The notes: generated by a model from the letters alone, not told the origin. 64,000 nt of DNA from Camarhynchus parvulus (GCF_901933205.1 NC_044571.1:57535994-57599993); one strand, 5' to 3'; positions 49,331 to 62,608 are shown, counted from the first letter of the stretch. Made by a program: numbers and translations.

Positions 49331-51965
49331 TCAGTGGTTTTTGAGGACCCTTATGGCTTAAGGCTATAAGATGTACCCTACTGTATGCCCTACAGCCCAT
49401 TGGCCTTTGCCCTCCAGTGTCTTATTTTCAGGACTGGCAAAAGGAGAGGGGGTTTAGGGTGACCACAGAAACCTGATGATCTTCACTGCATAGTACCCCA
49501 GACTCTGGAATTGCTCTAATAAAGAGGGTAGAGTATTCTTCCTTCCTTAACCATTTAGTAAACATATAAAAACAAAATTAAATTTTGTTTATCCCTCTAT
49601 TTGACACCTTCCCAAACGATTTCCAGAGTATAGATGAAAAGGCCATTCAAACACCAATGATATCTCCACGATGAAACTCTGTTGCTACAACTGAAAACCA
49701 GAAAATATTGCCTGCTGTGTGACACAGAATTTGGATATTTCTGATGGCTTCCAGCTATGCAAAAAGCCATTACAGCATGAAAATTACCCACAAATAAAAG
49801 TATCTCTAAAAGAGAGAAATCAGCACCAATCTGTGGTTTAAGATTAGCTCCTCTGTATGTGAGAGAGATAGTATCTTAGTGAGTCTATGTATCAACTTAA
49901 TATGACAACATTTTTGCCTAGCATGGAAGATTTTCTGGAAATTGAAGTAATTCAAATAGGAAGTTATGTTTGTGGGTGAAGTGCAAAAGGTAAATATTTC
50001 AAATATCTGTTTTGTTGTTATTTTCTCTATAAAAACAAACAAATAAACAAAAAAAAACCCGAAAAACCAACACTTTTTCTTCATGCTGTTCATCTTTGTC
50101 CTTGCTTTCTTTCATAATTTTGGAGCATTTTTTCTTTCATTACAAAGTTCAAGGATAGAAGGCAGTAAGAGCATTAATCTCTTATAAGTAGAGTTGTGGG
50201 GCCAAATTGGTCAATTCAATTTCTACTAGCATAAGCTCAGCATTTAACTGTGAATTTAGCATGTGAGATTTCTTCCCCCTTACATCACAGATGAGAGAAC
50301 AATGCAGTTGAAGTAATTGCCTATCTTTTGTTTTCCCAAATTCCATCTATTTAAACTTTTATTCATCGCAGCAAATAAAAAAAAAACAGCACTGAAAAAA
50401 TTGTAAAATATGGTGAAAAAGGTAAAACACTATATTTGAAATGGTAGGTCCTTTCTGAAACTTTAATCCCCACTGGGGAATATGTCAATAAATTAGGACA
50501 CCCATTGAATAATGAATCATCAATAAGACTAAAAAGAAGGACTCACTATCACATGAAAATTATAAAATAAAATCTTCTACTCAGTAATTTACAATTCATA
50601 TGATACTACTGATGGTATCTGGTATAGAAGTTGTAATTAAAAAGCTTTTTCCTGAATATTTTATTCAATTAGTTATTAGTTCAAATTATGTTTTGAACTA
50701 ATTTGTTCTCTTGCAGAAACGAAATTAAAACATTGATTATTTATATGCAATTTTTCTCCTTATATTACAAAATAATTTCCTTTTCATATTCTGTTATATT
50801 ACTTAATTGCAAAAGCTGTATTTTGAAAAAAATATTTGGGGCTGTATTTAAAAATATTACTAGTAAAAATGTGCAATAGTTTATTTGAGATATTGCTATA
50901 AAATAATAATCGATAGTCTACTGATCTGTTGCTGAAGACGTAAGACATGCTCAGTAGCATTAGTGATGTGTTTATTCACTTAGAATTGTGTATTTCTCTT
51001 GCTATGTTGGCTTCATAACATTTATGGAAAAATTATGAGAACTTTTATCATTCTAGTGGAAATCAGCCTGTGAAATCTCTAGGTTCCCTGGCAAGAACAG
51101 TTTATCTTAATGTTAGTGCCTTAGTGTCTTAAAGAAAGCACAGGAACTCTTATTAGTTCATGTAGAGAGGGCATTTTTTTCAGAGGAGGACATCAACGTT
51201 TTTCATTTTTCTATCACAGAATAATAAGATTTTTTAAAACTTTTACACATTTTTTCAAAGACCCACCCCACTTTCTGATGGGACCTGTTTTTTCTAAGTG
51301 TCATTATCAAGAGGTTTAACTTTGTTTTACATCTTCTCTAAACGTTCTCTGAAAGTTGTAAGGCCATAAGACTTCTGAGCGCATGCATCATTTTTTCAGA
51401 TCTTGAAAAAGCTACTGTGCTTGATATATCAGCCATGGATACCTCAGCAGATTTCCACTGGACAGCAAGAGCTCACTGAGCAGGACTTGGAAACAGCAAA
51501 GCTTAATTGTTTCAAGAGATAAATGTGAAAAGTCTCTCCATGTCCAGAATCCTGTAAACAAAAGTCACATCCACATCCTACAGAGCCTAATATTATTGTA
51601 TGTTAATGGACCCTTGGGGAGACAGAGACACCCTAACCTTGTGTGACAGGGATAAGGTAGAGAGGAAGTTTTTCTGTGAGCAGAGTAAGAATTTCAGACA
51701 GGAATTGAGATGGATAATTTAAAAAAATGAGGTTATGATTATCAAATATTTCACAATCTTACAGAAACTATTGTTTGGATGCCAAAGAACCTAGTGAGAC
51801 TGAGATAAATAAATGAACATATTAAACCCCATTTCTTTTAAAACCAAATTTAATGAAAAATTATATTAGCTATTAATTTATTTCTGAAAAGACAATTTTA
51901 ACAATATTTTTAGAATAGATTCAAAAATTTTAACTGACTTGGTATACACATGCAGAACCACACAC
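49331..51965. other. AT-rich noncoding sequence
   Basis: No gene was seen. The first 200 bases (49331-49530) are GC-richer and may continue the neighbouring CR1 or hold another old insertion. The rest is AT-rich with poly-A patches. Confidence 0.45.
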
Positions 51966-52205
51966 ACAGAATCATGGAAGCATAGAATAATATAAGTTGG
52001 AAAAAGTCTTTAAGATTATTGAATCCAACTACTAACCTAACTAAAAAATCTGCCATTTAACTGTGTCCCAACATGCTACACCTTTTAAAAACTCCAGGGA
52101 TGGGACTTCACCACTTGATAGCCCTTTAAACAAATAAAATTTTTCAAATATTGAATTTAAACCTCCCTTTGTACAAAACCTATGACCAAAACCTCCCAAA
52201 TTCTA
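51966..52205 (-). mobile_element. CR1 LINE 3'-end fragment
   Basis: Plus strand: CACAGAATCATGGAAGC, ATATAAGTTGGAAAAAGTC, AACTCCAGGGATGGGACTTC and TTGAATTTAAACCTCCC match the antisense CR1 3' end. The copy is diverged, with many transitions, and no frame survives. Confidence 0.85.
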
Positions 52206-53350
52206 CAAGTGACACCAGGTGAGGAGTCTGTTTCTTCCCTCATCATTCCCAGTGACTGAAAGATTTCAGGAGATCAGTGCTTGTGCTCCTGATCCTATAC
52301 TCTGTAGTCCCAAGGCCCTGAGGTCTTGATTGCTGTCAGACTTCTTTTTGCAACTTAATTTCTGCCTAGAGGAAAAATGAATAATGGATAACAGTTGGAG
52401 GGACATACCAGGGTGGGAAGTTTCCTCATCATCCTCATCATCTCTTTAACCTGAACCCCAAGGAGACAGCAGAATTCCCAAAGAAGTAGATTTGGTCAGT
52501 AAGTTGGATCTCATTTTCCACTCAGGATCTCCTTCCATGCAGCATTTTTTTTCCTCCCTTAATGGAAGTAGTTTTGATGAAGGACACAGTCCTTCAAACT
52601 TAATATTCAGTGATACTTCCAACCTAGATGAACATTCATCCTTGTCACTACTCAGTTCCACTTGCAGAGCCTTCTCCATTTCTCCATGCTATGCCAGGAC
52701 ACCTAGGAAGGTGGGGTTGTCACAGAGATGTTCCTGCTGTGCCTGGTAGTATCTCATCACTGTTGCCCCCTATCCCTTAAGTCAACACATTCTGCTAGGT
52801 GGAGAGAGGATAGGGAATCCATGTCCTGTTTTCCTGACTCAGGGAAGTTAGGGAGCAATTCCCTTAGTGTCTCTCCCTGGTAACCCTCAGCCTACTCACC
52901 TCTGCTTTGTCACTATGTGGAGCAGTTCCTCCTGGGTGCAGGTCCAAGGAGTGTGCTCACTAAGGCTTTCTGGTACTGGCACAGGAGCAGGGCACATCCT
53001 GCAGCCCAATACCTGGGTGGCAGTCCCATCACAGCTCTGTCAGAGAAGCTGCATCAGTCATGGCATGTGCCGAGTTTACGCAGGATGAGTAAGGGTATCA
53101 AATTTCTGCCACTCTGATACCCTTACTCCCTGATCAAGCTGGCTGAGTTTCAGCCAGCCCTTTATGTGCACACATCCACACAAACTGCAATGGCATGTCC
53201 TTGCTGATGTGCCATCAAAATATCAGACATTTTCTCGATTTCTCAGGCTGAGGCTGTTGTTGAAGGAGTTTTTAAACTTTGCTTCATGCGATGCTAGCTA
53301 CTTCCCCTTACTCCCTCTTCCCAGCTAGATCACACACTAGGGGTTCTTTA
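52206..53350. other. GC-richer unassigned segment
   Basis: About 1.1 kb of distinctly higher GC lies just beside the CR1 end. Open frames of 66 to 85 codons occur on both strands, but none has a recognised domain. The composition suggests an old LTR or other insertion, or a regulatory segment. It contains a perfect hairpin at 53087-53128. Confidence 0.35.
53087..53128. repeat. Perfect 14-bp inverted repeat (hairpin)
   Basis: GAGTAAGGGTATCA at 53087-53100 is followed, after a 14-base loop, by its exact reverse complement TGATACCCTTACTC at 53115-53128. Pairing does not extend beyond these arms. Confidence 0.9.
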
Positions 53351-54794
53351 AGAAGTACAGAGGGAGAGAAGGGCACTGCAATAATGAATTGATGCAGACA
53401 AGCTGTTCTTCGAGATTGTTCTGAGACTCTACTGTAAAAAGCTAGATACTTTCAAGGAACTGAGGCAACATCAATTTTCTTCCATTTTTTCTTATAGAAA
53501 AATATTCGGGAACAAAAAGTTTTCAGTTCCACATTTGTAATAGGAAAGAAGGTTTATTTTCTCAACATCTTTGATCCCTTAGTGCAGAATGGTGAACACT
53601 TACCTCCCGTGTACAAATGAATTCTGATAGTCAGAAATAGGCTCTTAATATTGCAGATAACTTCAGTTGGATTACTGGAGTGTTTCCTCTTCTGCAGAAA
53701 AAATAGTCTCAGATTTTTTCACATACATAAAAAGTGTTTGACTTTGTTTCAGCATACACAAGGTAAAGATTTCTGTTTAAGATTAGCTGAAGAGAGATAA
53801 AAACCTCCTAACACACCTAACATCCATCTTTTTTTTTTTAAATTATCCACAAGTCTCATATGAGCAATGAACTCTTAATTCTCTTCATCTTTAAGTATAC
53901 CTTGTACATACTATGTGAGGGCAGAATTGGAACCCGAGCAAATGAAATTAAGTGGCAATAATCTTAAATTTATTACATAAAACTGATAGCAGGCTTCTAA
54001 ATTCAAATCAAAGTTGTGTAATTCACCAGACCTGGTGGTATGCAATACTATTGCACACTCAAAATATTACCCCAATATTATTGAATGGATAAGAGATACA
54101 TTTAAATTGAAACAGTGATTTTTACGGAAAATATAGTATAATATTAGGATTTTTTATTCTTCTTGGGTTCTTTTTGCTTTTAAAATTTTTTGCAATGTTA
54201 TAATTATAACCTTTGGAGATAACTTGCAGGCTGTTTAGACATTTAATCTTTTTTATTTTCTTTTTTTTCCCATGTAACTGCATTAGATAGCAAGCTTTCA
54301 AAGAGAACAACTCTATGCAATTAAGCTGCAACATAAGATAGAAATCTCATTAGCTATTACCCATAGTGAGACGCTGACGGAAGTTTATTCTACATTAGTT
54401 AAGATAAACAGTAAGCTAACATTTATCATCATTTCCCCGTGGTTCACACTATTTATAACACTCAGGAAGAATTAATATTGTGATGTAAGTGGTGCCAGAA
54501 AATGAAGCAATTTATATTGAAAATTAGAAGCACAGAAGAAAAAAAATTTTAAACTGAAGGGGATCTGTTTTTAAAATAATTATACATGAATGGAATTTTA
54601 ATGGAATACCTTCCTGTCAAAGTAGAGTATTTTCTTAATGAAGATAATAGACAAACTTGCAAAATCCTGTAATATTGTATTTTATACTCAATAAACCATG
54701 TTTTCAAAAGATAGCCTTCTTGGCAAAATTTTTCTAATTATCTCTTATACAAGAGCCTAATTTGTCACAAAAGTTCAGACAATGATATGACTTG
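53351..54794. other. AT-rich unique sequence, no gene seen
   Basis: Noncoding AT-rich sequence. A 70-codon minus-strand frame at 54122-54334 is rich in Lys and Asn, as expected from composition. Confidence 0.5.
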
Positions 54795-54935
54795 AAATTG
54801 ATCCTATAACACGCTGAGCTGGAAGGGACCCACAAAGATCGAGTCCAACTCCTGGGCCTGCACAGGACCACTATGGTTGCAACACTACATGCTTGATTGC
54901 ATTGCCTCATCCAGGAAAACTTTTCCCTTGTTGGT
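54795..54935 (-). mobile_element. CR1 LINE 3'-end fragment
   Basis: Plus strand GAGCTGGAAGGGACCCACAA, GATCGAGTCCAACTCCTGGG and CCTGCACAGGACCACTATGG match the antisense CR1 3' end of the subfamily with ATCGAGTCCAACTCCTGG. The terminal AGAATCATAG units have decayed. The 73-codon minus-strand frame over it is spurious. Confidence 0.85.
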
Positions 54936-57018
54936 ACAAGGAAGGTGAATCCCACAAAAAATTTTGCCTGATTCAGTTTCTAAAGCATAGGCATATGCAT
55001 AGACACCAGTACCATTTCCAACATCTTTGATGCCTCAGACACTTGTTCATACATGTCTGTCAAGTCTTGGAGGAGCCCCACGTCTGAAGCAGTTTTTTGG
55101 GAGCCAGTCTTCAAGGTAAATAAATGACGTCAGAATCTGTGTTTTTGCTCCAGATTCAGGACATGTTAAGAAGGAATATCAGCATTAATTAATGTCTTCC
55201 TTATAGGATAGCTGTCACCTATACTACCTCTCACCTCATACCACTGCAATGATTATTCTCAACATGCAGCAGCAGATGTCTTCAAAGAAGAAGTAGAGCG
55301 ACTCTTTTTTTCTGCAGTGTGGGACACAGACTACCAATTTAAACAACAAGCTGCAATTTTTTTCCCTGTTTTTTCTACCCTGTCAGATACCATTTGCTCT
55401 TTCAATTCTCAGCATGCATGCCCTTTACTTTTTCTAGCTGTGTGTGAGGACAAAACTTCAAGCTTCCCAGAAAGTAGGCATGATTGTGGTCTCTGTAGGA
55501 TTTTTCTCCATCCTCTATCTTCCTTCCAGTACTTACTAAAAGAAGCATAGGTTTTTACTTTTTCATAGCAGAAAGTGCTTTGAACAACACAGTGCAAGGC
55601 CAGAGCCCCAGAGAATAAAATTTTACAATACCTTAAATGTCAGCATGTGTAATCTGCAAGATCTTCATTGTTTCCTTTCATCTGCTTTTGCAGGCATTTT
55701 GCTTTATGCAGGAGAGAAAGCTTATTAATAATGATATACAAGAAAGTAAATGAGACAAGAAAATAAATGAGTATTTACCAATGAGGGAGGGGAACAGCAC
55801 AATCCTTACTAATTGGTTATGATTTAAGTTTAATAAGCCATTCAAATAACTGCATGCCTTGGATTTGCCTTGTCAGCTGAGCTCTAGAAGTTGAGTGGCT
55901 CTTCAGTTCCCAGGATGGACTAATTTTTAAAATGCAGTAGAATTGCTCGGAAATTTATAAACTTCTTTATTGGAATATAAGTGCAACATGGCAAATGAGC
56001 TATTACAAAGTACACTGCATATAGTTATTTTAGCTTTTAAAGTATGTCATGCAAAGGCTCAGCCAGTCCTTTAAATAGCTGGGGTGAAATAAGTATGTCT
56101 GTGAAGTACAGCTTCTTAATTCTCTAAAATAATGTTCTTACTCTCCTATTTCATCTGCAACTTAAATCTGCAAATTAAGTTGTAAGCGAGAATATAAATA
56201 ACACCACCAAGGAATGGTAGAAGTTAGATTTCGTTTTCTCTGTCCTCATAAGCTGGAGGTATTTCTGAATCAACATGTGTCCTGTATGCAGCTTTATTTT
56301 TCAATATGCACAGACCACACTGTCTCACTGACTACTGTGAGTTTGTGGAATCTCAAATTAATTACCCTTACAGGGAGAAAGGCTTTCTAGCTTACAGAAA
56401 TACTCCAATATTATTGTCTAGGCAAAATTTTTACAAATATCTTACTAGAACTGATATTCTTAAATCTATTATGATGCATATTATTAAAAAACCCCAAGAC
56501 AACGAATTAACAAAGGTCTCCTCTCTGAATGCTATTTTGAGGACTACTGTCTGTGGGTCTTAAGAAGAAGAAGGATTCCAGCCAGTGCTACCCCTGTGCT
56601 GCAAAGAGCAAGAATTGTTACCATCATAATGTCTTAACATCAAATACTATCTTAATGTGTTCCAAAACAAGGGTTCTTTCTGTTTCACATAACAGACTCA
56701 TAATTGGTTTCAAATCTATCATAAGGCCAGGATCCATGTTTGCCTTTAAAAATAAAAAAAAATCTAGTCAACTAGCCCTCATTAGCACTTAATTTTGATG
56801 TAACCACTGAATTTCTCTGTATTCTCTGATTGAAATTCTCTGAATGTCAACTCACTCATAGTAGACACTGAAACAATGAGTTTTGTGCATATTGAAAAGT
56901 AAAATGAAACTTGAAATTCTCTGAATTTAAATTTGTTGACTTTTGTAGGAATTTTTCAAATCAAATTATAGTCTTGATCTGCCCTTGAAAATGCCTGCCA
57001 TCTCTTCTACTATAATGT
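54936..57018. other. Noncoding sequence, no gene seen
   Basis: Frames of 62 to 85 codons (55317-55597, 56306-56792) are unrecognised and lack splice context. No repeat family was identified. Confidence 0.5.
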
Positions 57019-57476
57019 AATCAGTTCAGGAAGGACACTGAAGCGCTAGAACATGCCCAGAGAAGGGCGATGGAGCTGGTGAAGAGTCTGGCGCACAAAT
57101 CCTATGAGTAGCGGCTGAGTAAGCTGGGGAGAAAATGAGGGTCAGGAATGACCTTATGACTCCCCAAAACTGCCTGAAAGGAGGTTGTAGCCAGGTGGGA
57201 CTCAGTCTCTTCTCCTAGGCAACAAGTGACAGGGCAAGAGGACATTTTAAAGTGAATCAGGAGAGGTTTATGTTGGATATTAGGAAGAATTTCTTCACAA
57301 AAGGCATGATTAGATACTGGAGCAGACTGCCCAGGGAGATGATGGAGGTGTTTAAGGAAAGTTGATGTGGCACTCAGTGTCATGGTCTAGTTGACAGGGT
57401 GGTGTATGGTCATTGGGTGGATTTGGTGATCTCAGAAGTCTTTTTAAGCTTGATTGATTCTGTGATTCTGTGAATC
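57019..57476 (+). mobile_element. CR1 LINE 3' portion
   Basis: About 460 bases run from TTCAGGAAGGACACTGAAG through GCCCAGAGAAGGGCGATGG, CTGCCTGAAAGGAGGTTGTA, GGATATTAGGAAGAATTTCT and CTGCCCAGGGAGATGATGG to a terminal TTGATTCTGTGATTCTGTGA. This is a 5'-truncated sense CR1 with a clear 3' end, less diverged than its neighbour. The 93-codon minus-strand frame is a shadow. Confidence 0.9.
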
Positions 57477-57955
57477 TCTTTACATATTTCATCCATTCCA
57501 ACTATTAATGAAAACAAGGCAGGGGTAGGTAGATCCATGAGAAATGACACTTGAAACACCTTCCTAGGATAGATAAGCCGTTAATAACTACTTCTTCAGA
57601 GTAAATTTTAAGCGGGTGATTATAACTTAACTGCATTTTCTTAGTTTGCTTATAAGAATGTCATGCATTGCAGTGTCAAAAAAACCATCATAAAGTCAAG
57701 CTGTACCTAACCTCCTGCTTCTTTATTCACTTGGCCTGTTAGACTGTCAGGGAAAGAAATTATATTAGTTTGACATGATCAGTTCTTGACAAACTCATGC
57801 TGTCCTTTTTTATCACCTTATTATCTTTGAGGTATTTATAAATTCATTTCATAACAATTTTTTTACAGAATCTTGCCAGAAATTTGAGTTAGACTAACAT
57901 AACTGTAATGACTGTAATGTTCTGGGTTCTTTTTTTTTTTTTCCTTCATTTCTTC
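57477..57955 (-). mobile_element. Ancient CR1-like LINE, RT region, antisense
   Basis: Plus-strand blocks in order (GAAAACAAGGCAGGGGTAGG, TTAATAACTACTTC, AAGAATGTCATGCATTGCAG, GTTCTTGACAAACTCATGCT, AGAATCTTGCCAGAAATTTG) follow the antisense of an old amniote CR1 RT domain. They include the region encoding the DxxKAFDT motif and the region before the palm domain. No frame is intact. It abuts the sense CR1 at 57476 in the opposite orientation. Confidence 0.65.
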
Positions 57956-58621
57956 TTATTTTTATTCAACATTATTTTTCAATGTTAAGCTTATTCCTAT
58001 TAGAACTCTGGATACCAGAACTCCAAAACATTATTTTCCAGGAGTCTGGATATTTCTAAAAATTAATTCCTTATGTAAAAAGATTAATTTAAGATTAATA
58101 TAGTCAAGATCCACAAATCAAATTTTACTGCTCTACTTTATAAAAGATAGCATGTTCTTTCTTTTTCTTCAGTATAAAAATTCATAAATTTTATTTCTTT
58201 ATATATATAGTTTAAAAACAAGGGAGTTGCATTTTTATTTGTGTTTTTTTAAAGCAAAGAAGGTAGAATTTGTCTTGATCTTTACATAATCCAAAATTTT
58301 CTATATGTACTTGCTTCTTTTTTTCTTTTTTAAAATTTCTTTCTCCTAGAGCTCTTCTGTTGTTTGCTAATGGAAAGTCTTTTTTGCACCTCAGTTTCTT
58401 TGATTTTATCATATTTTTTCCCTATTCTTAGAAATCTATCTTTGTATCTATTTTTGATTTATTTATCTATTATTTATTTTCACGTCATTGAAGAATTTCT
58501 GGTCCTGTATTGCTTTCTTAATAATCGGCTTCTTAGCTGTGGGATTGTATATTCTCTATTATGAGTATAATCTCAGCTTTTCCATTACTGCCAGATCCGT
58601 CACATTTCTTTGTACATTACA

Positions 58622-58658
<37 letters not shown>

Positions 58659-61600
58659 GCACCTTGTCTCTTAGTTTCCTGAGTTGCCCATGTTAGATTT
58701 TCTGAATTATATTATCTTTACTCCTTTTCTTCTACTATCAATTCCTTAGAGAATTAATCAGTATTCACCTTTAAGTACTTTTTATTCAACTCACGTTATA
58801 CCTGTAGCATCTGAGTCAGTATTTCTGTATGGGTTAGAACAAATTCTAAAATAGCATATTCCCTGCCAGCTTTACAAAGCAAAGGGAACTTTTAATAGAA
58901 TACGGTTCTGACCAAGAAATCTGAAATTATTAGTGCTGTCTTTTACTGCAGTACATTTGTTCCCTGTTCATTAGTATCTGGGTGAGCCTAAACTTTCAGC
59001 TGAGAGATGTGAGAGCAGGCAAGAACTGATGCTCTTTCCCTTATTACCCTGAGTGTTATGGCATCTTCTGATCAGACCATGGCAGTACGCAGTGAATTGC
59101 CAATATCCTCATGGGAAAACAGCAGGAAAACTGTCAGGCATTTGGATGAGACTCTCACACCTATATGTAAGCCCAGATTTTGTACCTGGAAAGGAATCAG
59201 TGCAGATTAGTACTTTTTCCTCATAAGAAATCTTCTGACAGCCAAGACACTTTGTGTTCTATTCTGGGAAATAAGAGCTGTTAGATTTCTTAAACTGGAA
59301 TTCAAGTAAACTTTCCTCCATTGTTTTTTTTCTGTAACAATTGCCATGCAGTGCATAGTAGCAAAAAAGAAAAATTTCAGCATGAGTCTGGCTCTGTTCT
59401 ATTTTGGATGTAAAACCGAATAACACTTGTTCAGTTTCCATATATATTCTCCAGAGATTTGGTGAAAAAAGGTCAGATTACCACACGTTAAAACTGGTGC
59501 TTTCCATATGGTGGCAAAATCTGATTAGAGAAGCTCAAAAGATTTGCCATCAAAGAATCTCAAATGGTAATATAAACCCTGTTTTGGATCTGCCTCTTCA
59601 CTCATCTCTGAAGCGTAAGCATAGTTAATATGTGGGCAGTCTAGTTTGCTGTTACATATCCTAATGTTATGTTCCAAGAGAATAATTTTGGAAATTCATG
59701 TGATGATTTCAATGAGTCAGCTCAGATTTGTACTTTGAGACAGACTGCCTTAGAATGAGCACACAGCTATTATCTCTCGTATGGCTGTGCTAAAGTTTAA
59801 AAAAAATTACAGATGTAAGTGGAATGAACAGGGAATCAATCGCAAGCCACACAAATTATTTCATTGTCTGAGTCTAATTATATTAATTATGGACAAGTGC
59901 AGCATTCAAAAATGTTTTTTTCAATAATCAAATGCAGTTTGTTTTCTAAAAAAAGACAGTTAAGATACTTAGTCATGTGCACTTTTTAAGAAGTTAGTTA
60001 TAGATTCAGAGCTCAAAACACAATTGTCACTTGTTGACTACTGCAAATTTTTACTAGTTTCATCATTATTTGTAGATCCATAATTTATTTAACATAAACA
60101 AATTAGAAGGAGCTATTTTCAACTCGCTATAAATACAGCTACATGGCTGCTTGTAATCCATTTAGGTATATCAGTTTATAAATTTTTGTGAATTTAGTAG
60201 TACAGGCCTTACTTTAAAACTGCAAATAAGAGATTATTGACTCCAAATCATTACTTCCTATAAGACTGATTCACAAAGACAAGCCTTTGAGGATGACAGA
60301 GAGAGCATAGAAAGAACAGATTCATGCCCATATTCTCACAAATGTGTTCCTGTATTTTTATGTTAAACTAATGTGACGGAAAGCTTGTGCACTTTTACTG
60401 TAAAGAAATAATGATCCTCAAAATGCTCCTAATCTACAAAGTAATATGTACATAAGTGTATGTGTGTGGATGCAAAATTAATGTAAAATGATTTGTGAAT
60501 CTTGCTTATCTGTCTTACATATCAAACTAGACAAATAACATTGTATTTATTTGCTCGTAACACACAGTCTGTGATTTTAGATTGTCCAGACTCTGAAAAA
60601 TATGGCAGATTTCTTTCCTCGAGTCAACAACTTATAAAAAAAAAAAACAATAAAAACAAAATAAAAACAGCACAGAAAGAAAAGAAAAAACCCTGAAATC
60701 TGTAAGAAATGTGTAAGAATTGTAAGCACTGAAGACAGCCAGTTTTCAGACAGATCAAGCCTCTTTTTTATGGTTGAAATAGGCCTAAAAATTCAATCTC
60801 CCTTTTACTGCCAAAGGGCTTGAATCAAGCACAAGGAGAGCCCTATTGGTTAATGTAAGACATCATATCTTCTGTATCAAAACCAGAACCTTTACAGATT
60901 ACAAATTTGACAGTAATCAGCATGTCTGTATTCTTATGACTAACAGCATAAAGATTCAGCAGTAAATATGGATCAACTGTATATTTTACAGTGCAGATCA
61001 CTTTGTGCAAATCTGCTGACCATGTGTAGTCTGCGTACGTACATATTCTAGATCACTACTACTTTATAGTCCCTCCGCTGAAAAACAAAAAGCCAAGTGT
61101 ACAACCAAAACCTGCAATATTTTTAAGATTGTGCAGTAGCTTTAAATCATTGCAGTTTATCACTGAAACTTACTTGAAGAATATACATTTCTATTATATT
61201 CATTTGTGTTTCTTCAAACTTACAATATTAACGTATCTGAATAATATCTGAACTTACAATATTAATGTCTATTACATCATATTCTGCATAGTTTACCTGA
61301 CAAACTCAGTACACCACCTTCCAAAATAAAGTGTTCCAAGTTCTAACCCAAGTAGAGATACTACACACTATTGCATGAGGCAGCAAAATCAACTAGCAGT
61401 AATGCCATGGATAATTTAGGTCAGGTGATTTTGCAAAGCTTAGATATATTAACTAATAAAATTTAAAAGTTTTATTTATCCACAGTGGAGTTAACTCTAA
61501 AAACAGGGACAAAAAAATTATATTGAGAGGCAATTAATCTGGGATAGTCTGTGTGCTTCAAAATAGTTCAATTCTTATAAATTCTTCCCTCTACAAAATA

Positions 61601-62054
61601 TAAAAATATTAAAAATTATGAAAAATGTTGTGTGCCATTTTGGTCATTAGTTGCTTTCTGTTCTCCTTCTGGTATAATTTAACTGATGGAATTCCCCCAA
61701 AACCCCAACTAAAAGCAAACAAAAAGAAGAATTATAAATAATGTGCATATATAATTGTAAATTTATTCATATTTATGTGTATATGTGTGTGTATGAATAT
61801 ATACATTTACAAGTAACCTGCTAGGGAGTCTTTCTAAGGAAACAGAGTTTGGTGTTAAGACAGGCACAGATATGCTGGCCCAGATTTTCTTTCTGTGCAA
61901 ATACCTTCATGATGGATAAAATGCATTAGAGAAAATAAACCAAAAAAAAAAAAGCTTAAAATATTTACATTTGCGTTAGCTATACTTTTTTTTAAAGTAG
62001 GATTTTCCCAGGCAGGAACCTAGGTCAGTAGTACAATGGGACTCCAAGAAGAGT
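57956..62054. other. AT-rich sequence, possible conserved patch
   Basis: Mainly unique DNA with T-rich and TA-rich patches. A (TC)15 microsatellite lies at 58625-58655, a TG/TA-rich patch at 61755-61806, and two copies of AACTTACAATATTAA lie 34 bases apart (61217, 61251). The stretch 59690-60290 is homopolymer-poor and may be conserved noncoding sequence. Frames of 60 to 79 codons are unrecognised. Confidence 0.45.
58625..58655 (+). repeat. (TC)15 dinucleotide microsatellite
   Basis: Thirty-one bases of perfect TC alternation. The SLSLSLS stretch in an open frame across it is a product of the repeat. Confidence 0.97.
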
Positions 62055-62608
62055 AGGTCATGAACATGATTAGCTTCCTTTGTCTGAGGCGTTATTATGG
62101 TGCTGTGTTTTAAACTTGTGTCAAGGTTTTATGTTTTTTCTCACTTTGATCCCACCACTAAGACAGCAGGCTGGGAATACATAAGAAATTGCTAGGTGAC
62201 ACAGCCAGGGCAGCAGCCCCCAGCTGGCCAGAGGGATAACCCCCAGCGTATGAAGGTGTGCTGAGAAAAAAAACCTCAGGTGAAGGTGGAGAGAGGGGGG
62301 ATGTTTGTGGTTACAGCATTTGTCTTCTCAAGGACTTCTGTGCATACTGAAGCAAAGCGTTGCAGCAAGCGGCTAAACTTCTGCCAAACTAAGTGCTAAA
62401 CTTCTGATGGGAAGTAGCAAATTAATTCCTTATTTTGTCTTGCTTGCATGAGAAATTTTCTTCACCTATTAAACTGCCCTAATCTTGACCCATGTGTTTT
62501 TTAGCTTTTGCTCTTCCATCCCTCTCTTCCATCTCTCTGGGGGCAGCAGTCTGAACAAGTCACCAGATGGGTGCTTAGATGTTGGTTGGGCTCAAATGCC
62601 CACACACA
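62055..62608 (+). mobile_element. LTR fragment or degraded solo LTR, same broad group as 13.5 kb
   Basis: The order ATTATGGTGCTGTGTTTTA, AGTGCTAAACTTCTGATGGG, AAGTAGCAAATTAATTCC, ACCTATTAAACTGCCC and GGGTGCTTAGATGTTGGTTG follows a relative of the solo LTR at 13467. Unlike that copy, this one keeps an ATTAAA signal, at 62468-62473. The 3' terminus corresponding to GGTTAAACCACAACA has decayed to CTCAAATGCCCACACA. Both ends are approximate and no target duplication was found. It is older than the 13.5-kb copy. Confidence 0.7.

Noticed and set aside
61755..61806. TG/TA-rich patch as a microsatellite
   Set aside because: There is no clean repeat unit beyond a few TGTG steps; it is noted only as local low complexity.
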